The position numbers and the translations under genes were made by a program. The notes under the pieces are model-generated. The model was given only the letters and a program-made list of their open reading frames with translations, searched no databases and was not told where the DNA came from. Of a DNA stretch of 64,000 nt, positions 17,426 through 25,594 are shown one piece after another. The stretch comes from Acetomicrobium hydrogeniformans ATCC BAA-1850 (GTDB taxonomy: Bacteria > Synergistota > Synergistia > Synergistales > Acetomicrobiaceae): NCBI RefSeq assembly GCF_000160455.2, contig NZ_ACJX03000001.1, forward strand, positions 248,001-312,000. The letters run 5' to 3'. Each line of letters begins with the position of its first letter. Within the stretch, counting starts at the first letter, position 1.

Positions 17426-17475
17426 TTTTCAATGGACACTTCGACAACGGCCGTTGTCGAAGTGTCCATTGAAAA
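17426..17475. repeat. 50-bp perfect palindrome (25-bp arms, no spacer)
   Basis: The arm ttttcaatggacacttcgac...(17426-17450) is followed immediately by its exact reverse complement (17451-17475). RNA from either strand would fold into a 23-24-bp stem with a tiny GGCC loop. Neither side is followed by a T run, so it is not a textbook intrinsic terminator. It sits between the MoaD-like gene and the nhaC ribosome site, 29 bases before the TTG start. Confidence 0.95.
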
Positions 17476-17504
17476 ATAACTACACAGGTTAGGGGGCGTT
17501 TTAA

Positions 17505-18932
17505 TTGGAAACAAAAGGAGAACCTAGGCCAAGGATCATCGATTCGTTGATCGCAATAGGGGCGCTCGTCTTCGTAATGGCAATCTGCCTCGCAGTATAT
17601 CACACAGATCCTCACGTTCCACTATTAATGGGATCGCTCTTTGCAAGCATTATCGCACTCAAGGTCGGTTACAAATGGAAAGATATCGAGATGGGCATGA
17701 TGCAGGGAATTACCCAGGCTTTACAAGCGATAGTGATACTTGCAATTATCGGAGTCCTTATAGGAGTGTGGATAAAAGCGGGCGTAGTTCCATCAATGAT
17801 TTATTACGGACTTATGGTCATCTCGCCAAAGTTTTTCCTCGTAGCGACATTGTTAATTTGTTCCATAGTGTCTCTAGCCACAGGTACTTCATGGGGAACC
17901 ATCGGGACAATGGGCATCGCCCTGATGGGTATAGGAGCTGGTCTAGGGATACCTCCTGCACAAACGGGAGGCGCAATAATAAGTGGCGCCTATTTTGGTG
18001 ACAAAATATCGCCTCTTTCGGACACGACCAATCTTGCTCCAGCAATGGCCGGAACAGACTTATTTACCCACATTAAACACACCCTGAAAGTCAGTGCAGT
18101 CTCTTATCCTTTGGCAATTTTGATATTTTTATTCTTAGGAATGAAATACTCCTCCACTAATGTCGATCTGTCTCAGATAAAATCTATACAAGATGCTCTC
18201 GCCCTGCAGTTCAACATCAATCCTCTGCTTTTATTGCCGCCAATAATAGTAATAATATGCATCGCCTTAAAGGCACCTGCCATTCCAGGTATCACAATCG
18301 GCATCATAGCAGGAGCGATTGCAGCAGCGATATTTCAAGATGTTAACTTCGGAGATATAGTTAACGCAGGATACAGCGGATACGAAAGCATTTCCGGCAA
18401 CGAAATGATCGATGAACTTTTAACCGCCGGGGGTTTGACGGGAATGATGTATTCGATATCCCTTACGATAATAGCAATGATGTTCGGAGGCATAATGGAA
18501 AGGACAAAGCAACTCGAGGTCCTTGTTGATGCCCTTCTCACCAAAGTCAAGACCACGGGCAATTTGGTTGCAGCAACAGCAGGGACATGCATAGCTTCAA
18601 ATATGCTACTTCCCGAACAGTACATTTCGATCGTCTTGCCGGGCCGAATGTATGCAAATGCCTACCAAAAAATGGGTCTTCACCCTAAAAATTTGTCGAG
18701 AGCTCTGGAGTGTTCCGGAACGGTTACGTCATCATTGGTTCAGTGGAACACCTGCGGAGCCTTCATAAAGGGAACATTAGGGATATCTCCCTTTATGTAT
18801 GGACCATATGCTTTTTTTAATATTTTGACCGTTTTGACTTTGATTATCTTCGGTTATTTCAATATCACCATGACCAAACTTGACGAAGAGCCCGAAACCG
18901 TATTACGACTTGTCCAAATGGCCGAAGAGTGA
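17505..18932 (+). CDS. nhaC: Na+/H+ antiporter, NhaC family
   Basis: This 475-residue polytopic protein has about 11-12 hydrophobic segments. NhaC-family blocks include ATGTSWGTIGTMGIALMGIG, the discontinuous-helix motif GAYFGDKISPLSDTTNLAPA and SNMLLPEQYISIVLPGRMY. The start is TTG 17505, placed by the AGGGGGCG ribosome site. It exchanges external H+ for internal Na+ (or malate/lactate with Na+ in some relatives) at the inner membrane. It is read in the same direction as the AOR operon, but the palindrome between them may separate expression. Confidence 0.92.
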   Translation: METKGEPRPRIIDSLIAIGALVFVMAICLAVYHTDPHVPLLMGSLFASIIALKVGYKWKDIEMGMMQGITQALQAIVILAIIGVLIGVWIKAGVVPSMIYYGLMVISPKFFLVATLLICSIVSLATGTSWGTIGTMGIALMGIGAGLGIPPAQTGGAIISGAYFGDKISPLSDTTNLAPAMAGTDLFTHIKHTLKVSAVSYPLAILIFLFLGMKYSSTNVDLSQIKSIQDALALQFNINPLLLLPPIIVIICIALKAPAIPGITIGIIAGAIAAAIFQDVNFGDIVNAGYSGYESISGNEMIDELLTAGGLTGMMYSISLTIIAMMFGGIMERTKQLEVLVDALLTKVKTTGNLVAATAGTCIASNMLLPEQYISIVLPGRMYANAYQKMGLHPKNLSRALECSGTVTSSLVQWNTCGAFIKGTLGISPFMYGPYAFFNILTVLTLIIFGYFNITMTKLDEEPETVLRLVQMAEE

Positions 18933-18949
18933 TTTATCTGGACCCTTTA

Positions 18950-18982
18950 AAAAATAGAGGGGGGTAACCCCCCTCTATTTTT
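18950..18982. terminator. Bidirectional intrinsic terminator after nhaC
   Basis: A perfect 15-bp stem of aaaaatagagggggg and its complement with a 3-base loop. A T run follows on the plus strand and the mirrored A run serves the minus strand. It separates nhaC from the convergent unknown gene whose stop is 2 bases away. Confidence 0.93.
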
Positions 18983-18984
18983 GG

Positions 18985-19620
18985 CTAAGATGTCTTTCCC
19001 TCATCGTTTCCCTTTTGAAGATGATTATTCCTTCTCCGAAACCTTTCTTTCCAAAGGAGACCGCGCTTTTCGTCTCCACTTATTTCCCTGAACAACGGAA
19101 TTTCCGTCCAGCCCCAGGGAGTCAAAAGGATGAAGCGAAGGGAAACGCCCATTTCCGTTAATGATTTTATGTGCTTTGAGTACTGAATTACATCGCTCAA
19201 TTCCCAATTTTCGGCAATAATCCATATCCTTCGGCATGTTCCTTTTGCAAACAGCGCCGCATGATCTATTGCCCATCTCATCGCTTCATCGTTATCGACT
19301 GGCGTAAATGAGAGAACGACGGCTTCCTCATGCCCGAAACCGTCTATCTCCGGACCTACAATGTCAGCGTATTCTCTAAGCCATGCCAACTGCTCCAATA
19401 AGTATTGCGGATCGTCGAGGTCGTAACCCTCCGAGGCCAATTCTTCTATTCTTTTAACCTCCTCGCCGTTGGAGACAAACCCCCACATGAAACCCTGAAT
19501 TTGAGAAAGCAACCTCTCAATGAATGGTGGATAATCTTGCATAGACATCATTTTAAGCAAATCCTCCACATAAAGTTGATTATCGTCGTTTGCACTACGC
19601 CTATCCTTCTTGTTTGTCAT
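18985..19620 (-). CDS. Conserved-looking protein of unknown function (211 aa)
   Basis: I do not recognise this protein. It is soluble and acidic in the N-terminal half, with helical stretches (LEQLAWLREYADIVGPEIDG). The C-terminal half is alternating alpha/beta (AVVLSFTPVDNDEAMRWAI, RRIWIIAENWELSDVIQY, VSLRFILLTPWGWTEIPLF), possibly a Rossmann-like fold, ending in a basic tail. ATG 19620 follows GGGAGGTG; a longer frame to 19734 would add an atypical hydrophobic start. It is transcribed alone and diverges from the isochorismatase-like gene. No signal peptide or cysteine motif is present. Confidence 0.6.
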   Translation of the reverse strand: MTNKKDRRSANDDNQLYVEDLLKMMSMQDYPPFIERLLSQIQGFMWGFVSNGEEVKRIEELASEGYDLDDPQYLLEQLAWLREYADIVGPEIDGFGHEEAVVLSFTPVDNDEAMRWAIDHAALFAKGTCRRIWIIAENWELSDVIQYSKHIKSLTEMGVSLRFILLTPWGWTEIPLFREISGDEKRGLLWKERFRRRNNHLQKGNDEGKTS

Positions 19621-19759
19621 GCCACCTACACCTCCCGCCACCATATACAACCGATGGCCGAAAGAGAATAACATAACGGGAATAAAATTTCCAGTGGAAA
19701 AATTACTGTATTTGAAGCAAAATAAATATGACAATCAATCAAAAGGAGGATCAGGCCGA

Positions 19760-20314
19760 ATGACGCCTTATACACTGAAAAAAGACAAATCCCAGCTGTT
19801 GATAATAGACGTACAGGAACGTTTGTTACCCGCCATCTTCGATAACACGTCAATTGTAAGAAATATCGAACTGCTTTTGAAGGCAGCCCAAGTGCTCTCT
19901 ATCCCGACGAAATATACAGAGCAATACCCGAAGGGTTTGGGCCCAACTGTTTCCAACATATTGGAGTTGCTTCCCCCCGAAACTCCCCGGTTTGAAAAAA
20001 TCCATTTTTCCTGTTGCGATGAGGGCAATTTCAAAGATTTTCTCGGACAGGAAAGGAAACAGGTAATATTAGCAGGCATAGAAACCCATATATGCATATT
20101 GGCCACGGCAATGGATCTGTTAAATGACGGATACCAAGTGGTGATCGCCATAGAGGGTGTAGGAAGCAGGCGTAAAGAGCATCATCTTGCTGCCCTCAAT
20201 GTCCTTTCGCAATTTGGTGCCATGTTATTGCCAACAGAAAGCATTATCTATCAGTGGTTGAGCAAATCGGGGACTTTCGAGTTCAAGGAAATGTTGCCTT
20301 TTTTTAAGGAGTAA
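19760..20314 (+). CDS. Isochorismatase-family (cysteine) hydrolase
   Basis: This 184-residue protein has the family catalytic triad: Asp17 (IIDVQER), Lys80 (FEKIHFSC) and nucleophile Cys112 (AGIETHIC). It is likely an amidase/hydrolase such as a nicotinamidase-like or general N-carbamoyl hydrolase; the substrate is not evident. ATG 19760 follows AAAGGAGG; an upstream frame to 19610 has no ribosome site. It is followed after 7 bases by the metallo-beta-lactamase gene, so an operon of three genes (19760-22391) is likely. Confidence 0.86.
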   Translation: MTPYTLKKDKSQLLIIDVQERLLPAIFDNTSIVRNIELLLKAAQVLSIPTKYTEQYPKGLGPTVSNILELLPPETPRFEKIHFSCCDEGNFKDFLGQERKQVILAGIETHICILATAMDLLNDGYQVVIAIEGVGSRRKEHHLAALNVLSQFGAMLLPTESIIYQWLSKSGTFEFKEMLPFFKE

Positions 20315-20321
20315 CTCCAAA

Positions 20322-21134
20322 ATGAACGATATTGCCGATCTATTCTTCAAGGGAGCATTCATTAAGTTTTTAGGTACAGGCGGCGCCAGGTTCGTAATGA
20401 TAAACCAAACCCGCTCCACGGGTGGCATTTGGCTTGGCCTTTTCGGCAACCACGTCTTAATTGATCCGGGTCCAGGTTCGCTGGTAAAAATTTGCGAAGC
20501 AGGTACACCCTTTACTCCGGAAATACTGGAAACGGTCATGCTTACACATAAACACCTGGACCATAGTAATGACATAAATGTTATGGTTGAGGCAATTACA
20601 CATGGCGGCTTTAAAAGACGGGGCACTCTCATCCTCCCTCAAGATGCTGCAATGGGAGAGGGGCAAATATTGCTTTCTCACTTCAACACAAAAATTGGCA
20701 AAATTCACTACTGGGAGGATAAAAGACTGATACCGCTCTGCGAGGGAATGTTGGAAGCGGTCCGGTTGATTCATCACGGAGTGGAGTGCTATGGCTTTAT
20801 ATTGAGATATCCCGAGATTGCTCCCTTTGGTTTTATAAGCGATACACGATACAATGAAGAAATAGTAAAAAGATATCATGGTTGCAAGGTTTTAGTAGTC
20901 AACATGACCTTCAATCACATCAGAAATGGTGTTGACCATTTAGCCGTCGATCATGTCGCTCTGATCAGAGACCTGGTGGCTCCGGAACTGATCATGCTAA
21001 ATCATTTTGGTCGAGGAGTAATCGATGCCGGTCCTGAAAAAATTGCCTCATCCTTGACTACCAAAAGCTGCAAGGTTATAGCACCCTTTGATGGCCAAAT
21101 GATTGATTTAAAATCTTTCGAATCTTTTTCTTGA
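20322..21134 (+). CDS. Metallo-beta-lactamase-fold hydrolase
   Basis: This 270-residue MBL-fold protein has metal-binding THKHLDHSND (HxHxDH type, with K for the middle small residue). Further ligand candidates are His in the MTFNHIRNGVDHL region and LNHFGRGV. A GTGGARF block near the N-terminus and IDPGPGSL complete the RNase Z/YycJ-like pattern. Substrate unknown; possibly a phosphodiesterase or RNA-processing relative. It sits between the isochorismatase-like and malic-enzyme-like genes with short gaps. Confidence 0.85.
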   Translation: MNDIADLFFKGAFIKFLGTGGARFVMINQTRSTGGIWLGLFGNHVLIDPGPGSLVKICEAGTPFTPEILETVMLTHKHLDHSNDINVMVEAITHGGFKRRGTLILPQDAAMGEGQILLSHFNTKIGKIHYWEDKRLIPLCEGMLEAVRLIHHGVECYGFILRYPEIAPFGFISDTRYNEEIVKRYHGCKVLVVNMTFNHIRNGVDHLAVDHVALIRDLVAPELIMLNHFGRGVIDAGPEKIASSLTTKSCKVIAPFDGQMIDLKSFESFS

Positions 21135-21146
21135 GGAGGATACTTA

Positions 21147-22391
21147 ATGTTAATGGAATGGCATCGTGCAATCGAACTGCACAAAAGAACTAAAGGCAAA
21201 GTTAAGACATACCCATCATTAAGGCTTCGCACCAAAGACGACTTGGCCTGTGCATACTTTCCAGGAAGCTATGCCGCCGCCGACCTGATAAGCAAGAACA
21301 ATGATGCTTCCTTTGAATACACGGGAAGGGGAAATTCAATCTTTGTAGTTTCAAACGGTTCTTCAATTTTGGGCCTCAAGGAACAGGATCCATTTGCAGC
21401 TTTGCCGATATTGGAGGGCAAATGCCTTATATACAAAGTATTTGGCGACATAAACGCCTTCCCCCTATGCCTTGAAGCCAAAAGCGCCGAAGAGATCATC
21501 GAGACATGTAAGTTGATAACTCCCACTGTCGGTGGAATAAACCTGTCCAACATATCGTCACTGACATCGTTTGAAATATTAAGGAAACTTCAAAGCTCAT
21601 TGGATATTCCTGTATCTTCCGATGATCATTACGGAATTGCCGTAGCCCTTTTTGGGGCTCTGAAAAACGCCTTACGCATAGTAGGCAAGGATCTTTCTGA
21701 TATCAAGATAGCTATATGGGGAGCAGGCAAGGCAGGCATATCGACAGCAAGATTACTGCTTTCAGCAGGAGCAAACCGAATAGCAATGGTAAACAGTCAT
21801 GGCATACTGACAAAGACAAACCCCTACATGAGCAAGGAACAAGCGGAATTGGCGGAAAGATTGGACCTAAACGTGGACTATCAAGATATTAAAGCAGCCA
21901 TATCTCAAGCCGATGTTCTAATAGGACTATCGACGAAGGACGCCTTCGAACCTGATTACATTAAGCTCATGAACCAAGACCCCATTGTATTTGCCTTAGC
22001 ACTGCCGGAACCGGAAATTAATCCCGCTTTAGCAAAAGAAAAGGGAGCTGCTATAGTGGCTAGTAGCTTATATTGGACTACGACCATCAATCCTATAGCC
22101 AGTTTTCAGGTATACCCGGGGATAATGAGAGGAGCCCTTGATGTCCGCGCAGCGACAATAACGACAAATATGCTTTTAAGGGCAGCCGACGGATTTGCCC
22201 AATCAATTGACGAAAAGCGGCTATCTCCCGACAACATAGTGCCGCCTCTTTTTTCCGACGAGGTTACTCCACGCATAGCGGAGGCCGTGGCCCAAGCTGC
22301 CATAGAAGAGGGGATCGCCCTTAACCCTCTTCCGAAAAATAAAGTGTATGCACAAACCTGGGAGAGGTTATTCGGCGGAAGGATTATTTAA
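21147..22391 (+). CDS. Malic-enzyme-like protein with substituted metal-binding residues
   Basis: This 414-residue protein has the malic N and NAD-binding domains in order. The YTGRGN Tyr, the LEGK and YKVFG segments and a GAGKAG nucleotide loop are retained. The usual SDGTAVLG reads SNGSSILG. The normally invariant metal ligands in NLEDI read NLSNI here (checked in the DNA: CTG TCC AAC ATA), although the third ligand region SDDHYG keeps its Asp pair. Classic oxidative decarboxylation of malate may therefore be lost or changed. ATG 21147 has GAGGAGG upstream. Its 3' end overlaps the convergent ogt gene by 24 bases. Confidence 0.8.
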   Translation: MLMEWHRAIELHKRTKGKVKTYPSLRLRTKDDLACAYFPGSYAAADLISKNNDASFEYTGRGNSIFVVSNGSSILGLKEQDPFAALPILEGKCLIYKVFGDINAFPLCLEAKSAEEIIETCKLITPTVGGINLSNISSLTSFEILRKLQSSLDIPVSSDDHYGIAVALFGALKNALRIVGKDLSDIKIAIWGAGKAGISTARLLLSAGANRIAMVNSHGILTKTNPYMSKEQAELAERLDLNVDYQDIKAAISQADVLIGLSTKDAFEPDYIKLMNQDPIVFALALPEPEINPALAKEKGAAIVASSLYWTTTINPIASFQVYPGIMRGALDVRAATITTNMLLRAADGFAQSIDEKRLSPDNIVPPLFSDEVTPRIAEAVAQAAIEEGIALNPLPKNKVYAQTWERLFGGRII

Positions 22392-22874
22392 TACCTTGGC
22401 TTCATAGGCTATAAGGGCTTCCTTTATTTTTATGCCCTGCGGACCTCCATAGCCCAATAAATCTCCGTCCTTGCCTATTACCCTATGGCAGGGCACAAAG
22501 GGGGGCCATGGGTTGTAGCGCATGATAGTGCCTACTGCCCGTGCTCCCTTTGGATTTCCCGCCAATGCGGCGACCTCCCCGTAAGTTTTTTTGTGCCCAA
22601 AGGGGATACCTTCCACTACTTCATATACCTTTTCAGAAAATCTAGATGGCCTTCTGGGCGTTCCCAACTTCACCTTAGGCCTTTCGCCCCTCCAAAATCT
22701 GTTCCACGCCTCGAGCAACCACAAAGGCGGATCTATGGAAGGCTCCAAATAGGAGGAAATCACGCGAAGGACAATATCCTCGATATATATAATTTCAAAA
22801 GAACAAGCAGGCGAAGGCAAAACACAACGGCTTAATATACTAGGTTTTTTGTTTATTACCACAAGTTCTGGCAT
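22368..22874 (-). CDS. ogt: Methylated-DNA-[protein]-cysteine S-methyltransferase
   Basis: This 168-residue suicide DNA-repair protein accepts the methyl group of O6-methylguanine on Cys of FVPCHRVIG. The helix-turn-helix region GEVAALAGNPKGARAVGTIM with an arginine finger and the glycine-rich YGGPQGIKIKEAL tail are present. ATG 22874 is chosen over GTG 22886; it lies just past the stop of the upstream gene. The first 60 residues are the less conserved N-terminal domain. Confidence 0.93.
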   Translation of the reverse strand: MPELVVINKKPSILSRCVLPSPACSFEIIYIEDIVLRVISSYLEPSIDPPLWLLEAWNRFWRGERPKVKLGTPRRPSRFSEKVYEVVEGIPFGHKKTYGEVAALAGNPKGARAVGTIMRYNPWPPFVPCHRVIGKDGDLLGYGGPQGIKIKEALIAYEAKVLNNPSAE

Positions 22875-22876
22875 CT

Positions 22877-23443
22877 TTACCACCACAATCTACTTATGAT
22901 CAACAAGCTCCCCACTATAGTTACCCGCAGAGAGTGTCTTTCGCTTTTTACCAGAACTTCCCGTGAGAACGGTCCTTTAATCTCCTCCATCTTCGGCCAC
23001 CTTTTTATAATTAAAGTCCCGGTTCTATCCCTATAACTAAGATATTCACTGCCGAATTTGTTTTGGAGAAACCCCTCCTCGTAGGGTATGATCAAAAGGC
23101 AATAGATTATATAAAAGGACAACAAAAAGATCCAAACGCTCAAACCGCCTGCCATAATCGCCCACCCCAAACCAATGAGGCCATTTCCCAGATAAAGGGG
23201 ATTTCTGACAAATGCATAGGGACCCCAAGTCGTTAATTTTGAAGCCTTTACCTCTACTCCTCTGTATAATCCAATCGAACCGGCTGCCCAAAACCTTATC
23301 GCCTGGCCTGCAGTAACGAAAATAAGCCCCCAAATAATGCTTTGATGGGTCGGCTTTGCCAAAAATAGTATAATCAAATAAAGGGCAGTCCATAGACCGC
23401 CTCTCCACTTAAAGGCTGTCTTCCTGACTTCCTGAAGATTCAT
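22877..23443 (-). CDS. Membrane methyltransferase, isoprenylcysteine carboxyl methyltransferase-like family
   Basis: This 188-residue protein has four to five hydrophobic segments and the SAM-binding signature GPYAFVRNPLYLGNGL (residues ~81-96). A C-terminal EEGFLQNKFGSEYLSYRDR block follows. This fold is shared by ICMT, phospholipid N-methyltransferases and NnrU-like proteins, and the bacterial substrate is generally unknown. It overlaps the YbhN-like gene upstream by 35 bases. Being next to LPS genes, a lipid or envelope substrate is plausible but unproven. Confidence 0.8.
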   Translation of the reverse strand: MNLQEVRKTAFKWRGGLWTALYLIILFLAKPTHQSIIWGLIFVTAGQAIRFWAAGSIGLYRGVEVKASKLTTWGPYAFVRNPLYLGNGLIGLGWAIMAGGLSVWIFLLSFYIIYCLLIIPYEEGFLQNKFGSEYLSYRDRTGTLIIKRWPKMEEIKGPFSREVLVKSERHSLRVTIVGSLLIISRLWW

Positions 23444-24473
23444 TTTCGCTTTTCCTCTCCAATATTTTAGTTATTATGTTCATTCCTATCGTTCTAATGG
23501 CGACGGCAACGCCTATTGCTATGGCTAAATAATGCGTAAAAAACCTCCATCCCAGCGACAAAAGACCTGCCATATTGAGAGGAACCAAGGTCTTATACAC
23601 CACCACACCGCCCCCCTCGGCTACACCGCTTGCTCCGGGAGTCGGTATGAAATATAGGACGAAAAAGAAAAGCCCCTGAAGTATCGTGGCTTTCATAAAG
23701 GATACACTCACGCCTAAGGCATAGGCGAGAAGAGGGAACACCGATACGGTAAAGACAATATAAAGCAAAGTTAAAAGGCAAACCAGCGATAACCTCAAAA
23801 ATCCGCTTTTTGTCAATAATTGCATATTATGCACATACAGATCGATTTGTCGATTCAAAAAACGAACTGCCGAGAAGATGCGCAAGTTGAAGACATTTAA
23901 CTTGCCAATGCGTATCGTAGTTACTTTAGCAATGTGTTTGATGGAATCTGACTTTGCTACACTTATGACAATTACAGCGCAAAACAAGATGACAAAGACA
24001 ACAGCGTAAAGAAACATGCCCTTCATCGTAAGGCTGTCGATAAAGGCTTCCGGAACCAGAAACATTGACAGAGGCACAAAAACGCTGAGTACGAGCACTG
24101 TTATTATCGTCCTCACTATGGTTAGGGCTACCCCTTTTCCGACAGACACCCCGTTGTTGTAAAGAGCATATATTACAAGGGGGCTTCCGCCGCTTTGAAA
24201 GGGGGTAACGGCAGAGCCAAAGGCATTCAAAAAGACCAGCGAAAGAGCCATCTTGAGGGAAACATTCTCGCCAATTATCGCTGCTATTGCCTGAATGCGA
24301 AGAGCATCAAATATCCAAGCTGCGATAGAAAAAATAAGGGCCAAAGACAGCCACGACATTTTGGCTGAAGCAAATAATCGCCATGTTTCCTCGTCACTGG
24401 TGTAATATAGGGCTAATACGCCAACGCATATTGTTAACCCGATAAAATATAATATTCCCCTCTTCAGCGACAA
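23409..24473 (-). CDS. YbhN/AglD-type (lysylphosphatidylglycerol synthase TM region-like) membrane protein
   Basis: This 354-residue polytopic protein of the LPG_synthase_TM/UPF0104 family has about eight hydrophobic segments. Family features include FGSAVTPFQSGGSP and FIPTPGASGVAEGG. Homologues act as flippase-like or lipid-handling membrane proteins. The soluble lysyltransferase domain of MprF is absent. The start is TTG 24473 with GGGAGG nine bases upstream. It follows the heptose/LPS cluster on the same strand after an 83-base gap with no other gene. Confidence 0.82.
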   Translation of the reverse strand: MSLKRGILYFIGLTICVGVLALYYTSDEETWRLFASAKMSWLSLALIFSIAAWIFDALRIQAIAAIIGENVSLKMALSLVFLNAFGSAVTPFQSGGSPLVIYALYNNGVSVGKGVALTIVRTIITVLVLSVFVPLSMFLVPEAFIDSLTMKGMFLYAVVFVILFCAVIVISVAKSDSIKHIAKVTTIRIGKLNVFNLRIFSAVRFLNRQIDLYVHNMQLLTKSGFLRLSLVCLLTLLYIVFTVSVFPLLAYALGVSVSFMKATILQGLFFFVLYFIPTPGASGVAEGGGVVVYKTLVPLNMAGLLSLGWRFFTHYLAIAIGVAVAIRTIGMNIITKILERKSENESSGSQEDSL

Positions 24474-24556
24474 AGGCTGCTTCCTCCCAACACGACAATA
24501 CGTTTAAAGAACAATAATATGTTCAAAAGGTACTTTTTGCCCTCTCCTCCAAAACC

Positions 24557-25141
24557 TCAAAGAGAACGTAAAGAAACATCGGATTTAATGTACAAAGCCG
24601 CCTCAAATAAATCATATTTAACGGCTTCGTATAGTGAAGTATCGCAAAAGGACTCCTTTGAGATCGAATGCAGATCATCATCTCTGTTGAGAAGTATACC
24701 TTTGCACCCTGCATTTCTTGCAAGTTGCACATCTACGAGCGAATCGCCTATTACCCAAGATTTGGATATATCTATATCATACTCACAGATAGCCCTTTTT
24801 ATCATCCCCGTTTTGGGCTTCCTGCAATCGCAATTAACATTGTAAGGTGGTAAGCCCTCCGTAGGATGGTGAGGGCAATAATAAAAGGCATCGATAGTAA
24901 CGCCATTATTCTTAAATAATCTACCTAAAATATCGTGAACATTTAGCACAAATTCTTCGCTGAAAAAACCTCTCGCAACTCCACTCTGATTCGTCACCAC
25001 AATCAAAAGATATCCCATCGACTTGAACAACTTCAAGCCGTCAACAACGCGCGGAAGGACTTTAATTTGAGAAATAGAAGAGAGATATCCTACATCCTCT
25101 ATTAAAGTGCCGTCACGATCGAGGAAAACCGCTGAGCGCAA
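24557..25141 (-). CDS. gmhB: D-glycero-D-manno-heptose 1,7-bisphosphate 7-phosphatase-like (GmhB)
   Basis: This 194-residue HAD-IIIA phosphatase has motif I FLDRDGTL (two catalytic Asp), VVTNQSGVARG, the zinc-loop cysteines in YYCPHHP and CDCRKPKTGM, and the motif IV Asp residues of VIGDSLVDV. It removes the 7-phosphate in the LPS-heptose pathway. The start is TTG 25141 after GGGAG. It shares the cluster with gmhA and an hddC-like gene, so the product would feed NDP-heptose. Histidinol-phosphate phosphatase is a relative, but the context excludes it. Confidence 0.9.
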   Translation of the reverse strand: MRSAVFLDRDGTLIEDVGYLSSISQIKVLPRVVDGLKLFKSMGYLLIVVTNQSGVARGFFSEEFVLNVHDILGRLFKNNGVTIDAFYYCPHHPTEGLPPYNVNCDCRKPKTGMIKRAICEYDIDISKSWVIGDSLVDVQLARNAGCKGILLNRDDDLHSISKESFCDTSLYEAVKYDLFEAALYIKSDVSLRSL

Positions 25142-25145
25142 ACCC

Positions 25146-25583
25146 TCATTCTCCCTTTGTCGCTATATCGTGAAGTTCGTCCACATAGGGCTTCATCTCC
25201 CTGAATTTGGGAAGTATTTCTTCGCGCAAACGATAGGCCAGCTCGAAAAATTTACCCTCTTGCAGGCAGGGCATGGCGTCTTCAAGGGAATGAGTCAAGG
25301 CTTGACTGGCATCGAGCAAATTCCCGTCTGCTATACTTTCGCCCTTTACGCCCAACAACATTATGCTGTTTTGTATAACTTTCATTACCCAGCTGATACC
25401 TTCCATGAGCTTCGACATCAACATTAAAGCTTCTTGCGTATCTTCGCTTTCGAGTTTCTGTGCGACGAGATCTACTCCCTGCACTACAACAGGAATGTAT
25501 TTTTTCGTCTCCTCCAAGGCCTCTATGACCAACTCCTTGACGTCCTTCTTTTCACCGTCGATATCCACATACACTGCAGTCAC
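25146..25583 (-). CDS. Unknown helical protein in LPS-heptose cluster (145 aa)
   Basis: I do not recognise this protein. It is predicted almost wholly alpha-helical and acidic, without membrane segments or signal peptide: VKELVIEALEETKKYIPVVV, SKLMEGISWVMKVIQNSIML, and LEDAMPCLQEGKFFELAYRL among others. It begins with GTG behind AGGATAGAGG. It lies between the epimerase and gmhB genes with gaps of 4 and 11 bases, so it is part of the operon. A chaperone-like or regulatory role, or a product unrelated to sugar synthesis, are all possible. Confidence 0.65.
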   Translation of the reverse strand: MTAVYVDIDGEKKDVKELVIEALEETKKYIPVVVQGVDLVAQKLESEDTQEALMLMSKLMEGISWVMKVIQNSIMLLGVKGESIADGNLLDASQALTHSLEDAMPCLQEGKFFELAYRLREEILPKFREMKPYVDELHDIATKGE

Positions 25584-25594
25584 CCTCTATCCTA

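Noticed and set aside
16768-17514. Minus-strand open frame of 248 codons opposite the AOR 3' end, MoaD-like gene and palindrome
   Set aside because: The strong AOR and MoaD family matches lie on the plus strand; the antisense translation shows no domain.
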